A stretch of DNA of 64,000 nucleotides from Jutongia hominis (GTDB lineage: Bacteria; Bacillota; Clostridia; Lachnospirales; Lachnospiraceae), in contig NZ_JACRSW010000031.1 in the NCBI RefSeq assembly GCF_014384965.1, forward strand, positions 134,731 to 198,730, written 5' to 3'. Shown here piece by piece: positions 27,079 to 36,695 of this stretch. How positions within the stretch are numbered: the first letter of the stretch is position 1; each line of letters opens with the position of its first letter. The translations under genes and the position numbers were made by a program. The notes under the pieces were generated by a model. That model made no database searches. It saw nothing but the letters and a program-made list of their open reading frames with translations, and was not told the DNA's origin.

Positions 27079-29334
27079 ATGACAACGAAAGACCAATCAA
27101 TCATTCAATTAGATTTTTCAGATGAAATGAAAAATTCCTACCGGGATTATGCTGTCAGCGTTATTATCTCGCGTGCACTTCCCGATGTCAGAGACGGACT
27201 CAAACCGGTTCAGCGAAGAATATTATATGCCATGACAGAACTCGGACTGGCACCGGACAAGCCACACAGAAAAAGTGCCCGTATCGTCGGAGATACCATG
27301 GGTAAATATCATCCGCATGGCGACAGCTCCATCTACGATGCTTTAGTACATATGACCGAAGATTATTCCCTAAACCTTCCTTTAGTAGATGGTCATGGTA
27401 ACTTTGGTTCCATTGACGGAGACAGTGCTGCTGCGATGCGATATACCGAAGCCCGTTTGTCTGCAGGTGCCTTGACGCTTCTTGAAAACTTAGACAAAGG
27501 ACTGGTTCCTTTCGGTCCAAACTTTGATGAAAGCGAAAAGGAGCCACTTGTTTTACCGGCTACACTGCCAAACCTTTTGATCAACGGTACAACCGGTATT
27601 GCTGTCGGTATGGCGACAAACATTCCACCGCATAATGTATCCGAAGTTATTGACGGAACCGTGGCATTGATCAAAAATCCTGATATTACAACAAAAGGAC
27701 TTATGAAATATATCAAGGGACCGGATTTTCCAACCGGAGCAATGATCACAAATGCTGACAGCATTGAACAGATCTATAATACCGGTGAAGGAAAATTAAC
27801 GATCCGTGCCAAAACAGAAATTGAAAACAGCGATAACGGACGCAAAAATATTGTAATTACCGAAATTCCCTATACCGTTGCCGGTAACAAAACAAAATTA
27901 TTAGAAAGCCTTGTCGCTCTGACAAAAGATAAAGTCTTTGATGAGATCTATGATGTCCGTGATGAGTCTTCAAAAGAAGGAATCCGTCTTGTGATCGAAG
28001 TAAAAAAAGACCGTAATATCGAAAATCTCTTAAATGGGCTCTATAAAAAGACAGCCATGGAAGATACCTATGGTGTCAATATGCTTGCAGTCAAAGACAA
28101 ACAGCCGATCACATTTACGTTAAAGCATATGCTTCAGGAATTTGTACTTTTCCAGGAAGAGTTATATACCAAAGAATATGAGCATCTTCTTGCCAAAGCC
28201 AAAGACCGCCTTGAGATTGTAAACGGTCTGATCAAAGCAACCGATGTGATCGATCTGATCATTGAGATCTTACGTGGCAGCCAGTCTGTCAAACAGGCAA
28301 AATCCTGCCTGATCGATGGGATCACCGAAGGGATCACATTCCGTTCCAAAAAATCAGAAAAAGATGCCGCTACGCTCTCTTTTACCGAACGTCAGGCAGA
28401 TGCGATCCTTGCTATGCCGTTAAGCCGTCTGATCGGTCTTGAACTTTTAAAACTACACCAGGAAAAAGATGTACTTGATAATAACATTGCGCAATATCTT
28501 GTGATCTTAAACAACAAAGAAGAATTAGACAAAACAATCATTGCCCGTCTGAAACGATACAAAAAACAATTTGGAGTACCCAGAAAAACAGAACTTGCGA
28601 ATGTTTCTCAGGTCAAATATGTTGAAGAGATCAAAGAAGAGGATATCTATGTTCTGATCGATCGCTTTGGCTACATCAAATCTGTTGATGCCACAAGTTA
28701 TTCCCGCCTTTCTGCAGAAACGCTCAACGATTATGCACATATCGTCTGTATGCGTAACACAGATCGGCTTTGTGTCTTCTCTTCTGCGGGTAACATGTAT
28801 CAGATCAAAGCCATGAACATACCAAAAGGCAGGAGCCGTGATAAGGGTGTGCTGATCCAGTCACTTTGCAAGATCGGGCACGAAGATGCTCTGCTTTATG
28901 TCGATGCAGAAACATTATTTAATTCACAGCTTCTCTTTACAACAGCATATGGTTTTGTCAAGCTGGTATCGGGTATTGAATTCGATACGAACCGTCTGGC
29001 AATCGCTTCTACAAAACTGGATGAGAATGATTACCTTGCCGGTGTGACTTTATTAACCGTAGAAGATGCGATCGCACAGGATCGTAAAGTCATTATGATC
29101 ACAAAAGACGGACTGTCTCTTGGCTTTCCACTCACAGAAGTCAGCGAGCTCAAAAAAACAAGCCGTGGCGTTAAAGGTATTGCACTGGAAAAAGAGGACC
29201 TTGTCGAATACTCTTCCGTTGTAACGCCGGATTGTGAAGAGGTCACTTTTGAACAGACTAAATACAATCCAAAGAAGATACGAAACCGCAAACGTGGTGC
29301 GAAGGGGCAGAAAGCACAGATACGTCTTTCTTAA
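27079..29334 (+). CDS. parC: DNA topoisomerase IV subunit A (ParC)
   Basis: 751 residues. The cleavage domain has [20 protein letters not shown] (the quinolone region with Ser and Asp intact) and [11 protein letters not shown] with the catalytic Tyr. The C-terminal blades are short, and where GyrA has QRRGGKG there is KKTSRGVKG, a degenerate box; this argues for ParC. It is 77 bases downstream of parE in one operon and relaxes or decatenates DNA as ParC2ParE2. The C-terminal tail is Lys/Arg-rich. Confidence 0.85.
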   Translation: MTTKDQSIIQLDFSDEMKNSYRDYAVSVIISRALPDVRDGLKPVQRRILYAMTELGLAPDKPHRKSARIVGDTMGKYHPHGDSSIYDALVHMTEDYSLNLPLVDGHGNFGSIDGDSAAAMRYTEARLSAGALTLLENLDKGLVPFGPNFDESEKEPLVLPATLPNLLINGTTGIAVGMATNIPPHNVSEVIDGTVALIKNPDITTKGLMKYIKGPDFPTGAMITNADSIEQIYNTGEGKLTIRAKTEIENSDNGRKNIVITEIPYTVAGNKTKLLESLVALTKDKVFDEIYDVRDESSKEGIRLVIEVKKDRNIENLLNGLYKKTAMEDTYGVNMLAVKDKQPITFTLKHMLQEFVLFQEELYTKEYEHLLAKAKDRLEIVNGLIKATDVIDLIIEILRGSQSVKQAKSCLIDGITEGITFRSKKSEKDAATLSFTERQADAILAMPLSRLIGLELLKLHQEKDVLDNNIAQYLVILNNKEELDKTIIARLKRYKKQFGVPRKTELANVSQVKYVEEIKEEDIYVLIDRFGYIKSVDATSYSRLSAETLNDYAHIVCMRNTDRLCVFSSAGNMYQIKAMNIPKGRSRDKGVLIQSLCKIGHEDALLYVDAETLFNSQLLFTTAYGFVKLVSGIEFDTNRLAIASTKLDENDYLAGVTLLTVEDAIAQDRKVIMITKDGLSLGFPLTEVSELKKTSRGVKGIALEKEDLVEYSSVVTPDCEEVTFEQTKYNPKKIRNRKRGAKGQKAQIRLS

Positions 29335-29393
29335 TACAATAGAGTATTATCTGTATGAATAGAGCGATATCTGTCCGAAAACCCCTGTATAGC

Positions 29394-29496
29394 AAAAAAG
29401 CTCTATGCGATAGAATGAAACTATACTGCCTTCCAAAATCAGATTTAAAATCTATTTTGGAAAGCGGTATCAGAATTCTATAACATAGAGCTTTTT
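29394..29496. terminator. Long imperfect inverted repeat between parC and the opposing small gene
   Basis: The outer arms AAAAAGCTCTATG / CATAGAGCTTTTT (29395-29407 and 29484-29496) pair perfectly, inner arms (GATAGAAT/ATTCTAT and TTCCAAAAT/ATTTTGGAA) pair well. The T-run at the right makes it a terminator for parC on the plus strand; the A-run on the left gives a U-tract for the minus-strand gene. A bidirectional terminator of convergent units is the simplest reading. Confidence 0.7.
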
Positions 29497-29600
29497 ATGA
29501 TATGAATTTTCTTTTTTATCTAATACAATGATGATGCCAAAAAGGAATAAAAATTTTCTCATATCATTGTGGAATTTTAGCATCGATCACTTTGTACTTC

Positions 29601-29843
29601 TTATTCCTCTTTAGAAGTTTCTGTGCTTTCTTCTTTTGCTTCTGTTCCTTCTTCCTCACCGATATCTAATGTCACATAATCTCTGTCACTGTCATCGTTC
29701 TCATCTTCAAAGATATCATCAAAGTCATCATCGAAATCATCTTCTTCTAAGTCTGCTTTGCGTTTGTCCCAGAAATATAAGACACCGGCAACACTTCCTG
29801 CTACTGCAGCAACACCTACTACAAATTTCAAAAATTTCTTCAT
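29601..29843 (-). CDS. Small acidic single-pass membrane protein
   Basis: 80 residues I do not recognise. One hydrophobic segment (about residues 7-24), then an almost wholly acidic tail (residues 33-80, Asp/Glu-rich) with no cysteine. A transmembrane anchor with a charged tail, or a lipidless signal-anchor. It has a clean ATG and an AGGGATGA-type ribosome site, and follows pfkA by 25 bases on the same strand, so it is probably read with dnaE-pfkA. The function is unknown. Confidence 0.6.
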   Translation of the reverse strand: MKKFLKFVVGVAAVAGSVAGVLYFWDKRKADLEEDDFDDDFDDIFEDENDDSDRDYVTLDIGEEEGTEAKEESTETSKEE

Positions 29844-29868
29844 AAATCATCCCTCATTTCAAACATTA

Positions 29869-30846
29869 TTAACGAGTTGTCAGTTTCTTTGTAATATGCC
29901 ATAAGAATGGATCTAATCCTTTGTCCATTGCAAGAGCTTCCTGAATATCAAAGTCAACGAATTCGCCTTCTTTATATCCTACAACACGGTTAGATTTACC
30001 CTCGCAAAGAAGCTCAACTGCTTTCGCACCCATAGCAGAAGCAAATACACGATCTTTACATGTTGGATTACCACCACGCTGGATATGACCAAGTACCGTA
30101 GCTCTTGTCTCAACACCGGTAGCAATCTCAATCACCTTTGCCATCTCCGCTGAGTTTCCGATTCCCTCTGCATTGACAATGATATGGTTCTTCTTACCGA
30201 TGCGTCGTCTATCCTGAATCTTATTGATGATTCTCTGGATATCACCATGATATTCTTCTGTTGTCAATATATACTCTGCACCGCTGGCAATGCCTGTCCA
30301 AAGTGCAATATGACCTGCTGTACGTCCCATTACTTCAACAATGCTGCATCGTTCATGTGATTCTGAAGTATCTCTTAATTTATCGATTGCTTCCATTGCT
30401 GTATTGATCGCTGTATCAAATCCGATCGTGTACTCTGTACATGCAATATCCAGATCGATCGTTCCCGGAACACCGATCGTATTGATTCCATGCTGTGCAA
30501 GCTTGCTCGCACCATTGAAAGAACCATCACCACCGATTACTACGATACCATCAATACCATGCTTACGACAGATCTCAGCACCTTTTTTCTGGTATTCTTC
30601 ATGCTTGAACTCAAGACAGCGGGCTGTATATAAGATTGTACCACCTGTCTGGATAATATCCGATACGGTCAGATTATTCATATCAAAGATATCTTCTTCT
30701 AAAAGTCCTGCAAAACCACGACGGATTCCCTTTACATTTAATCCATTTGAAATACCGGTACGAACTACTGCACGGATTGCTGCATTCATTCCCGGTGCAT
30801 CCCCACCACTTGTTAAAACACCAATTGTCTTTACTGCGTTACTCAT
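29869..30846 (-). CDS. pfkA: ATP-dependent 6-phosphofructokinase
   Basis: 325 residues, typical length. GVLTSGGDAPGMNAAIRAVVR (nucleotide loop), GGDGSFNGA (Gly at the ATP-type position; PPi enzymes have Asp here) and GTIDLDIACTEYTIGFDTA (catalytic Asp in TID) are visible; the usual TIDND is TIDLD here. R/EVMGR near residue 160 binds fructose 6-phosphate. It is the committed glycolytic step and is co-transcribed with dnaE, an arrangement common in Firmicutes. Confidence 0.95.
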   Translation of the reverse strand: MSNAVKTIGVLTSGGDAPGMNAAIRAVVRTGISNGLNVKGIRRGFAGLLEEDIFDMNNLTVSDIIQTGGTILYTARCLEFKHEEYQKKGAEICRKHGIDGIVVIGGDGSFNGASKLAQHGINTIGVPGTIDLDIACTEYTIGFDTAINTAMEAIDKLRDTSESHERCSIVEVMGRTAGHIALWTGIASGAEYILTTEEYHGDIQRIINKIQDRRRIGKKNHIIVNAEGIGNSAEMAKVIEIATGVETRATVLGHIQRGGNPTCKDRVFASAMGAKAVELLCEGKSNRVVGYKEGEFVDFDIQEALAMDKGLDPFLWHITKKLTTR

Positions 30847-30898
30847 ATTGTCCTCCTTTTGTGCCTTAATCTATTTATAAATTTTACGCTAATTAAGA

Positions 30899-33800
30899 TC
30901 ATTTTTCAATACTCTTTTCACGAATTGCTAAAGCATTCTCACCGAATTCTTTTAATACATTTTCCTGTAAGATCCTGCGTGCATCTATACTGTAGCTTCT
31001 TGCCAGTTTTTTAACCTGCTTTTCTTTTTCTGCATAAATACATACGGTATCTGCACCATCAAAAGGCAGTATCTTTTGGTACAGCTCTTTTTCCTTCTCC
31101 TGAAATGATGCGATATCCGGAAAACGGATCCATAATTCACATGGAATTTTTTCAAATGGTATGATCTGCCGGCATAAAAGTTTTCCGCCTCTTCCTTCCT
31201 CTACCTGTGCTCTTCCTTTGACAAAAACTTTGCTGTCAACTTCGAGATACGGTTTGTTTTTCTCATAATCTCTTGGGAATACGACTACTTCTATGTTTCC
31301 ATACAGATCTTCAACTGTCAGAAATGCCATCATCGTATTCTGTCTTGTAGTTTTGACACTTTTGGAAATTATCATTCCTCCGACAACTACCTTTTCACCA
31401 TCGTCAACAGCCGCCATCATTTCTTCGTTTTCAGCAGACGGCTGGAAATCCAGTGAATTTCTGGTACAGTTCTTCTCCATAAGAGACACATATTCTTCGA
31501 GCGGATGACCACTGATATAAATTCCTAAAACTTCTTTTTCATACATCAGAAACTCTTCTTTATCCCATTCTCCTACATCGGGAAACGTAATGCGGTCCGC
31601 CTGATCTAACTCTTCATCTCCCATGTCAAACAACGAAAGCTGTCCGGCAAGATTGTCTTTCTTTTCACGGTTGACATGCTCAAGCATTGATTCATAGACA
31701 TAAAATTTCTGCTTTCTTGTACCATCCATACTGTCAAACGCACCTGATTTGATAAAGTTTTCAATTGTGTGACGGTTGACTTCTTTCGATGACAGACGTT
31801 TCATAAAATCTTCCATTGATGTAAATGGTCCGTTTTGTGTTCTTTCCTGAATAATAGATTCGATCACACCGTCTCCGACACCTTTGATCGCTGAAAGACC
31901 AAAACGAATCTTTCCGTCTGCTGCCGAAAATGCAGACATTCCTTCATTGACATCCGGTCCTAAGATCTCAATCCCCATTTTTCGGCAGCTCATCGCGTAT
32001 TCTAACACTTTTGCGGTGTTATCTTTAACAGATGTCATCAAAGCTGCCATAAAGGCAACCGGATAATAATATTTCAAATATGCCGTTTGGTAAGAAACCA
32101 CAGCATATGCAGCCGCATGTGACTTGTTAAACGCATACTTTGCAAATTCTGTCATATCATCATAGATCTTATTGGCAATTTCTTCTGATATTCCATTGGC
32201 AATACAGCCTTTTACGCCTTCTTCTTCATTACCATAGACGAAATTCTTACGTTCTGCTGCCATGACTGCGGCTTTTTTCTTTGCCATCGCACGACGTACC
32301 AGATCACTTCGTCCAAAGCTGTATCCGGCAAGATTACGCACGATCTGCATAACCTGCTCCTGATAGACAATACAGCCATAAGTCGGTTCAAGGATCGGCT
32401 CTAACTGTGGGCAGTCATATGTAACACTGTCACGATTGTTCTTACCTTTGATGTATTGCGGGATGTAATCCATTGGTCCCGGACGATATAGAGAAATTCC
32501 GGCAATGATATCTTCCATGTTCTCCGGTTTCAACTCTGTCATAAACTGTGTCATGCCGGCACTTTCTAACTGGAACACACCTTCGGTCTTTCCTGCTCCG
32601 ATCATCTCATAGACATTTTGATCATCAAAGTCAATATCCATTAATGTATCATCTTTTAATCCTGCCATCTTTGCTGCATTCTGGATCACAGTCAATGTAC
32701 GAAGTCCTAAAAAGTCCATCTTCAAAAGACCAAGTTCTTCTAGCGTTGTCATTGTATACTGCGTTGTGATCGTACCGTCTGCTGCCTTCGACAATGGCAC
32801 ATATTCATCGACCGGCTTAGGACTGATCAGCACACCCGCCGCATGCATTGACGTATGACGTGGCAGTCCTTCTAATCGTTTGGACATATCGATCAAGTTT
32901 CTTGCCTGTTCATCTGTCTGATAGATATTTTTAAATTCAGGATTATGCTGTAAGGCTTTCTCGATCGTAATACCAAGTTCCATCGGTACTGCTTTTGCGA
33001 TTGAATCCACATAATTGTACGGAAGATCTAACACTCTTCCGACATCACGGATCACACCTCTTGCCGCCATCGTACCAAATGTGACGATCTGTACCACATG
33101 ATCTTTTCCGTATTTTTCCATCACATAATCAATCACGCGCGGACGGTTTTCATAACAGAAGTCAATATCAATATCGGGCATCGTCACACGTTCCGGATTC
33201 AGGAAACGTTCAAACAACAGATTATAACGGATCGGATCAATATTCGTAATACCCAGTGAATACGATACAATACTTCCGGCTGCCGAACCTCGTCCCGGTC
33301 CGACACTGATCCCGTTTTCCCTTGCATAACGAATAAAATCCCATACGATCAGGAAGTAATCGACAAATCCCATTTTGTGAATGACCGCTAATTCTTCCTC
33401 TAAACGTTCTTCATGCTGTTTTGCCTGCGTACCATATCTTTTTTGCAAACCTTCTTTACAAAGTTTTTGTAAATATTCCCATGCGGTATACCCATCCGGC
33501 ACATCAAACTGTGGCAGTTTGTAATTGCCGAATTCGATCTCTACATGACAACGGTCTGCCACTTTTTGAGTATTATCAATGGCCTGCTGTGCATAAGGAA
33601 AAAGCTTTCGCATCTCTTCTTCGGATTTTAAATAATACTGTCCTCCGTCATAGCGCATACGGTCTTCATCAGTTACAAGCTTTTTCGTCTGGATACAAAG
33701 CAGGATGTCATGTGCTTCTGCATCCTCTGCCATAATATAATGCACATCGTTTGTTGCCACAAGCTCAATCCCTGTTTCTTCGCTCATTTTCAAAAGTCCG

Positions 33801-34363
33801 GTATTTACCGTCTGCTGGTCGGCAATTCCATGATCCTGCAATTCCAAAAAGAAGTTATCTTTTCCAAAGATCTTTTGCAAACGCAGTGCTTCCTTTTTTG
33901 CCTGATCATACAGACCTCTGCGCAGATTAGAAGCAACAATACCCGCAAGACAGGCACTTAATGCAATGATCCCTTCATGATATTTTTCAAGCACTTCATA
34001 ATCGACACGGGGTTTGTAATAAAAACCTTCCGTAAAACCAATCGAAACAATCTTCATCAGATTATGATAGCCAAGATCATTTTCTGCTAACAGTACCAGA
34101 TGATTATACCGGTCTTCTCCCTTGATAAGCTCTTTGTCGTGACGCGAACCGGATGTCACATAAACTTCGCATCCTATGACCGGATTGATTCCTGCTTCAT
34201 GTGCCGCACGATAAAAATCAATCACACCATACATATTTCCATGATCTGTGATCGCCAGATTTTTCATTCCGAGATCTTTAGCCCTTTGCACAAGTTCTTT
34301 GATCTTGCAGGAACCATCTAGCAAAGAATACTCTGTATGCACATGCAAATGTGAAAAACTCAT
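30899..34363 (-). CDS. dnaE: DNA polymerase III alpha subunit DnaE
   Basis: 1154 residues. The N-terminal PHP domain starts SHLHVHTEYSLLDGSC; the polymerase core has the VGPGRGSAAGS motif (about 358) and PDIDIDFCYENRP with the catalytic Asp residues (about 395). The helix-hairpin-helix and OB-fold (about 990, VVVGGMIIS) follow. Clostridia usually use PolC as the replicase and DnaE for primer extension, so this is likely the second polymerase. GGAGGAG is 6 bases before the ATG. Its stop is 52 bases upstream of pfkA. Confidence 0.96.
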   Translation of the reverse strand: MSFSHLHVHTEYSLLDGSCKIKELVQRAKDLGMKNLAITDHGNMYGVIDFYRAAHEAGINPVIGCEVYVTSGSRHDKELIKGEDRYNHLVLLAENDLGYHNLMKIVSIGFTEGFYYKPRVDYEVLEKYHEGIIALSACLAGIVASNLRRGLYDQAKKEALRLQKIFGKDNFFLELQDHGIADQQTVNTGLLKMSEETGIELVATNDVHYIMAEDAEAHDILLCIQTKKLVTDEDRMRYDGGQYYLKSEEEMRKLFPYAQQAIDNTQKVADRCHVEIEFGNYKLPQFDVPDGYTAWEYLQKLCKEGLQKRYGTQAKQHEERLEEELAVIHKMGFVDYFLIVWDFIRYARENGISVGPGRGSAAGSIVSYSLGITNIDPIRYNLLFERFLNPERVTMPDIDIDFCYENRPRVIDYVMEKYGKDHVVQIVTFGTMAARGVIRDVGRVLDLPYNYVDSIAKAVPMELGITIEKALQHNPEFKNIYQTDEQARNLIDMSKRLEGLPRHTSMHAAGVLISPKPVDEYVPLSKAADGTITTQYTMTTLEELGLLKMDFLGLRTLTVIQNAAKMAGLKDDTLMDIDFDDQNVYEMIGAGKTEGVFQLESAGMTQFMTELKPENMEDIIAGISLYRPGPMDYIPQYIKGKNNRDSVTYDCPQLEPILEPTYGCIVYQEQVMQIVRNLAGYSFGRSDLVRRAMAKKKAAVMAAERKNFVYGNEEEGVKGCIANGISEEIANKIYDDMTEFAKYAFNKSHAAAYAVVSYQTAYLKYYYPVAFMAALMTSVKDNTAKVLEYAMSCRKMGIEILGPDVNEGMSAFSAADGKIRFGLSAIKGVGDGVIESIIQERTQNGPFTSMEDFMKRLSSKEVNRHTIENFIKSGAFDSMDGTRKQKFYVYESMLEHVNREKKDNLAGQLSLFDMGDEELDQADRITFPDVGEWDKEEFLMYEKEVLGIYISGHPLEEYVSLMEKNCTRNSLDFQPSAENEEMMAAVDDGEKVVVGGMIISKSVKTTRQNTMMAFLTVEDLYGNIEVVVFPRDYEKNKPYLEVDSKVFVKGRAQVEEGRGGKLLCRQIIPFEKIPCELWIRFPDIASFQEKEKELYQKILPFDGADTVCIYAEKEKQVKKLARSYSIDARRILQENVLKEFGENALAIREKSIEK

Positions 34364-34388
34364 CTTACTCCTCCTAAAATGCCACTTC

Positions 34389-34478
34389 TAAAAGTGCATC
34401 GTCAGCACGCTGCACTACAAGAATTGCTATTGCAATTCTTGTTGGTGTACCACTACTGTACGAGCAGTTTTCTATTTC
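34389..34478 (-). repeat. Dispersed two-hairpin terminator repeat, copy C
   Basis: Located between crh and dnaE. Stem 34418-34441 (CAAGAATTGC arms), stem with AGTGCA arms (34393-34416, imperfect), and a diverged form of the shared tail (34442-34478). The T-run after the second stem is short in this copy, so termination by it alone is doubtful; crh also has its own terminator just upstream. Confidence 0.75.
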
Positions 34479-34479
34479 C

Positions 34480-34512
34480 TAAAAAAGCCATGTGAATACT
34501 CTCACATGGCTT
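34480..34512 (-). terminator. crh intrinsic terminator
   Basis: Minus-strand stem of 11 pairs (AAGCCATGTGA arms) with a 6-base loop and TTTTTT. It ends the ROK-murB-rapZ-whiA-crh unit. Confidence 0.88.
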
Positions 34513-34529
34513 CTAACATTTCTTTTTCT

Positions 34530-34790
34530 TTATGCTTCTGCTGCACTCAGGAATTTCTCAATGTCTTCCATTGCACTTGTCTCATCATCGCCTTCAGCCG
34601 ATACGACAACTTCCTCTCCTGCGTCCAGTCCTAATGCCATCATCCCCATAATACTCTTGGCATTTACTTTCTTTGCTCCACTTTCTACATATATGCTGCT
34701 GTTAAACTGACTTGCTACCTGAACAAGTACAGCAACCGGTCTAGCCTCTAAACCATTTTGAATCTGAATTTTGATCTTCTTAGTAATCAT
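34530..34790 (-). CDS. crh: Crh-like HPr protein (Glu15, Ser46)
   Basis: 86 residues of the HPr fold. The position of the phosphoryl-accepting His15 is Glu (NGLEARPVAV), verified at the DNA level, while the regulatory Ser46 (AKSIMGMM) is kept. HPr proper has GLHARP; Bacillus Crh has Gln15. So this protein cannot carry PEP-dependent phosphate at residue 15, and is expected to act only as an HPr-kinase target in catabolite control (with CcpA). Its place after whiA matches the Bacillus rapZ-whiA-crh order. ATG at 34790 has GGAGG at 10 bases. Confidence 0.85.
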   Translation of the reverse strand: MITKKIKIQIQNGLEARPVAVLVQVASQFNSSIYVESGAKKVNAKSIMGMMALGLDAGEEVVVSAEGDDETSAMEDIEKFLSAAEA

Positions 34791-34832
34791 GCTTATTTTT
34801 CCTCCTTCTGATAAGCGATAAGTCATAATGTA

Positions 34833-35801
34833 TCATTTTGCAGCCACGAAACCATTCTTTTCTCTTAACTGTTCTGCAAATTCACTAATCTTTCGCAAGC
34901 GATGATTGACTCCCGATTTACCAATCGGCTTCGAAAGCATTTTGCCTAACTCCACTAAAGAGGAATCAGGATATTCCAGCCTTAACTCGGCAATCTCTTT
35001 CAATCCATCTGCTAATTGGCTAAACCCCATATGCTCCTGTAAATACTGTATATCTTCAATCTGCTTGGCTGCAGCAGTCACCGTTTTATTGATGTTTGCC
35101 GTCTCGCAATTCACCTGACGATTTACAGAATTTCTTACTTCCTTTAAAATTCTGACATTTTCAAAATCCATAAGAGCAATATGTGCTTCAATCACATTCA
35201 AAAAGTCTACAATCTGTGTTCCTTCTTTTATGTAAAGCACAAAATATTTCTTACGCAAAACAATCTTAGCATCCATAGAAAACGACTGCATCAGTTTTTG
35301 CAGCGAACGTGCATATTCTTCTGACGCGGTTGCAATTTCCAAATGATATGCTTTTTGCGGATTCGTGATTGAACCGGCTACTAAAAATGCTCCCCGTAAA
35401 TAGGCTCTTTTACAACATGTATTCTGAACCAAAAGCTGATGCACTTTATCATAAGCTCCCCATAGCTTACCGGTATCATCGATCACTTTGATCGCTTTTA
35501 ATACCATCAAAACATCCCGGTTCCCCTTAATAATCAAGCAATAATTTGTACTGTTTGCCCGGATATTATGATTTTGCACCCGGATATCTGCTTTTACACA
35601 AAATGCATACCCTATTAAGATATAAGATTTTCGGGCAACTGTCAAGTTTTCTGTCCTGATTTCCAGATAAATATCACCATATCTGTCCTTTCTGATCTTG
35701 CCTGTTAATGCAAAAATAGCGGCAAATTCAGCAATCAGACAATGTCTTCCATTGCCTGTCTGTGAAACCAGCTCTTCTTTTACTTTTCGTGAAAAAGACA
35801 T
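34833..35801 (-). CDS. whiA: DNA-binding protein WhiA
   Basis: 322 residues: an N-terminal LAGLIDADG-like region (about 1-210) and a C-terminal helix-turn-helix (about 240-322, QLADGLKEIAELRLEYPDSSLVELGKML). The C-terminal block with KPIGKSGVNHRLRKI is diagnostic. WhiA is linked to cell division and chromosome segregation in Bacillus and to sporulation in Streptomyces. The ATG at 35801 has GGAGG at 6 bases and lies 2 bases after the rapZ stop; translation is probably coupled. Confidence 0.94.
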   Translation of the reverse strand: MSFSRKVKEELVSQTGNGRHCLIAEFAAIFALTGKIRKDRYGDIYLEIRTENLTVARKSYILIGYAFCVKADIRVQNHNIRANSTNYCLIIKGNRDVLMVLKAIKVIDDTGKLWGAYDKVHQLLVQNTCCKRAYLRGAFLVAGSITNPQKAYHLEIATASEEYARSLQKLMQSFSMDAKIVLRKKYFVLYIKEGTQIVDFLNVIEAHIALMDFENVRILKEVRNSVNRQVNCETANINKTVTAAAKQIEDIQYLQEHMGFSQLADGLKEIAELRLEYPDSSLVELGKMLSKPIGKSGVNHRLRKISEFAEQLREKNGFVAAK

Positions 35802-35803
35802 AC

Positions 35804-36682
35804 TCACCCTCCTTTACGAATGGCATCCTTTTCAATATCACGATGTTCTACTTTCAGTCCATACGGCATGTCTTTCATCTTCTTCGCTAAAGCATTTGCC
35901 ATTGATACCGAACGATGTTTTCCACCGGTACAGCCAATGCTGATCACGATCTGGTTTTTGCCTTCTAAAATGTAATTCGGAATCAAAAAACGGATCATCT
36001 GAAAAAGTTGCTTTAAAAAGACCATAGCCGGTTCTGTTGTCATCACATATTCATATACTTCACTATCATTACCGGTCAGTGGTTTTAGTTCCGGAACATA
36101 ATATGGATTTGGAAGAAAACGAACATCAAATACCAGATCCGAATCTTCCGGTATTCCATATTTAAATCCAAAAGACAGGATCGTTACAAAGAAGTTTTCA
36201 TATACTGTCTTTTCTAAAAAAATCTTATCAATCTCCTGTTTTAATTCCCGTACCAACATATGACTGGTATCCAGAATGTAATCGGCTTTTTTTCGAATCG
36301 GTGCAAGTTCTTTTCTCTCTGCTTCAATTGCTTTATCCACTCTTCCCTGTAACGCAAGCGGATGGTTACGCCTTGTTTCTTTATATCGCTTGATCAAAAC
36401 ATTGCTGTCCGCATCCAAAAAAAGGATCTCATAATGATATCCGGCTTCCTTCATGGCTTCTAAAATATCATCCAATGCCGAAAGTCCTTCCTGATTACGG
36501 ATATCGATTCCCAATGCAACTCTGTCGATCGTTTTTCTCTCTGCCATAAATACTTTTGTTAATTTAGGGATCAGCAAAACAGGAAGATTATCAATACAAA
36601 AATATCCCATATCTTCTAATATCCGAAGAGCAGAACCTCTCCCTGCACCGGACATTCCCGTAACGATCACAAAACGTATCAT
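35804..36682 (-). CDS. rapZ: RapZ / YvcJ nucleotide-binding protein
   Basis: 292 residues. The N-terminal ATPase-like domain reads VTGMSGAGRGSALRILEDMGYFCIDNLP; the C-terminal domain has VDVRFLPNPYYVPELKPLTGND-like residues and ISIGCTGGKHRSVSMANALA, the conserved phosphate/GlcN6P-binding part of RapZ. The Walker A lysine is Arg here (AGRGS instead of AGKST), verified in DNA. RapZ senses glucosamine 6-phosphate in Enterobacteria; YvcJ has a less clear role. Followed by whiA; 13 bases after murB. Confidence 0.93.
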   Translation of the reverse strand: MIRFVIVTGMSGAGRGSALRILEDMGYFCIDNLPVLLIPKLTKVFMAERKTIDRVALGIDIRNQEGLSALDDILEAMKEAGYHYEILFLDADSNVLIKRYKETRRNHPLALQGRVDKAIEAERKELAPIRKKADYILDTSHMLVRELKQEIDKIFLEKTVYENFFVTILSFGFKYGIPEDSDLVFDVRFLPNPYYVPELKPLTGNDSEVYEYVMTTEPAMVFLKQLFQMIRFLIPNYILEGKNQIVISIGCTGGKHRSVSMANALAKKMKDMPYGLKVEHRDIEKDAIRKGG

Positions 36683-36695
36683 AACAACCGCCTTT

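Noticed and set aside
25028..29334. Gyrase (gyrB-gyrA)
   Set aside because: The A subunit has no good GyrA box (TSRGVKG in its place) and the pair lies away from dnaA/recF, so topoisomerase IV is preferred.
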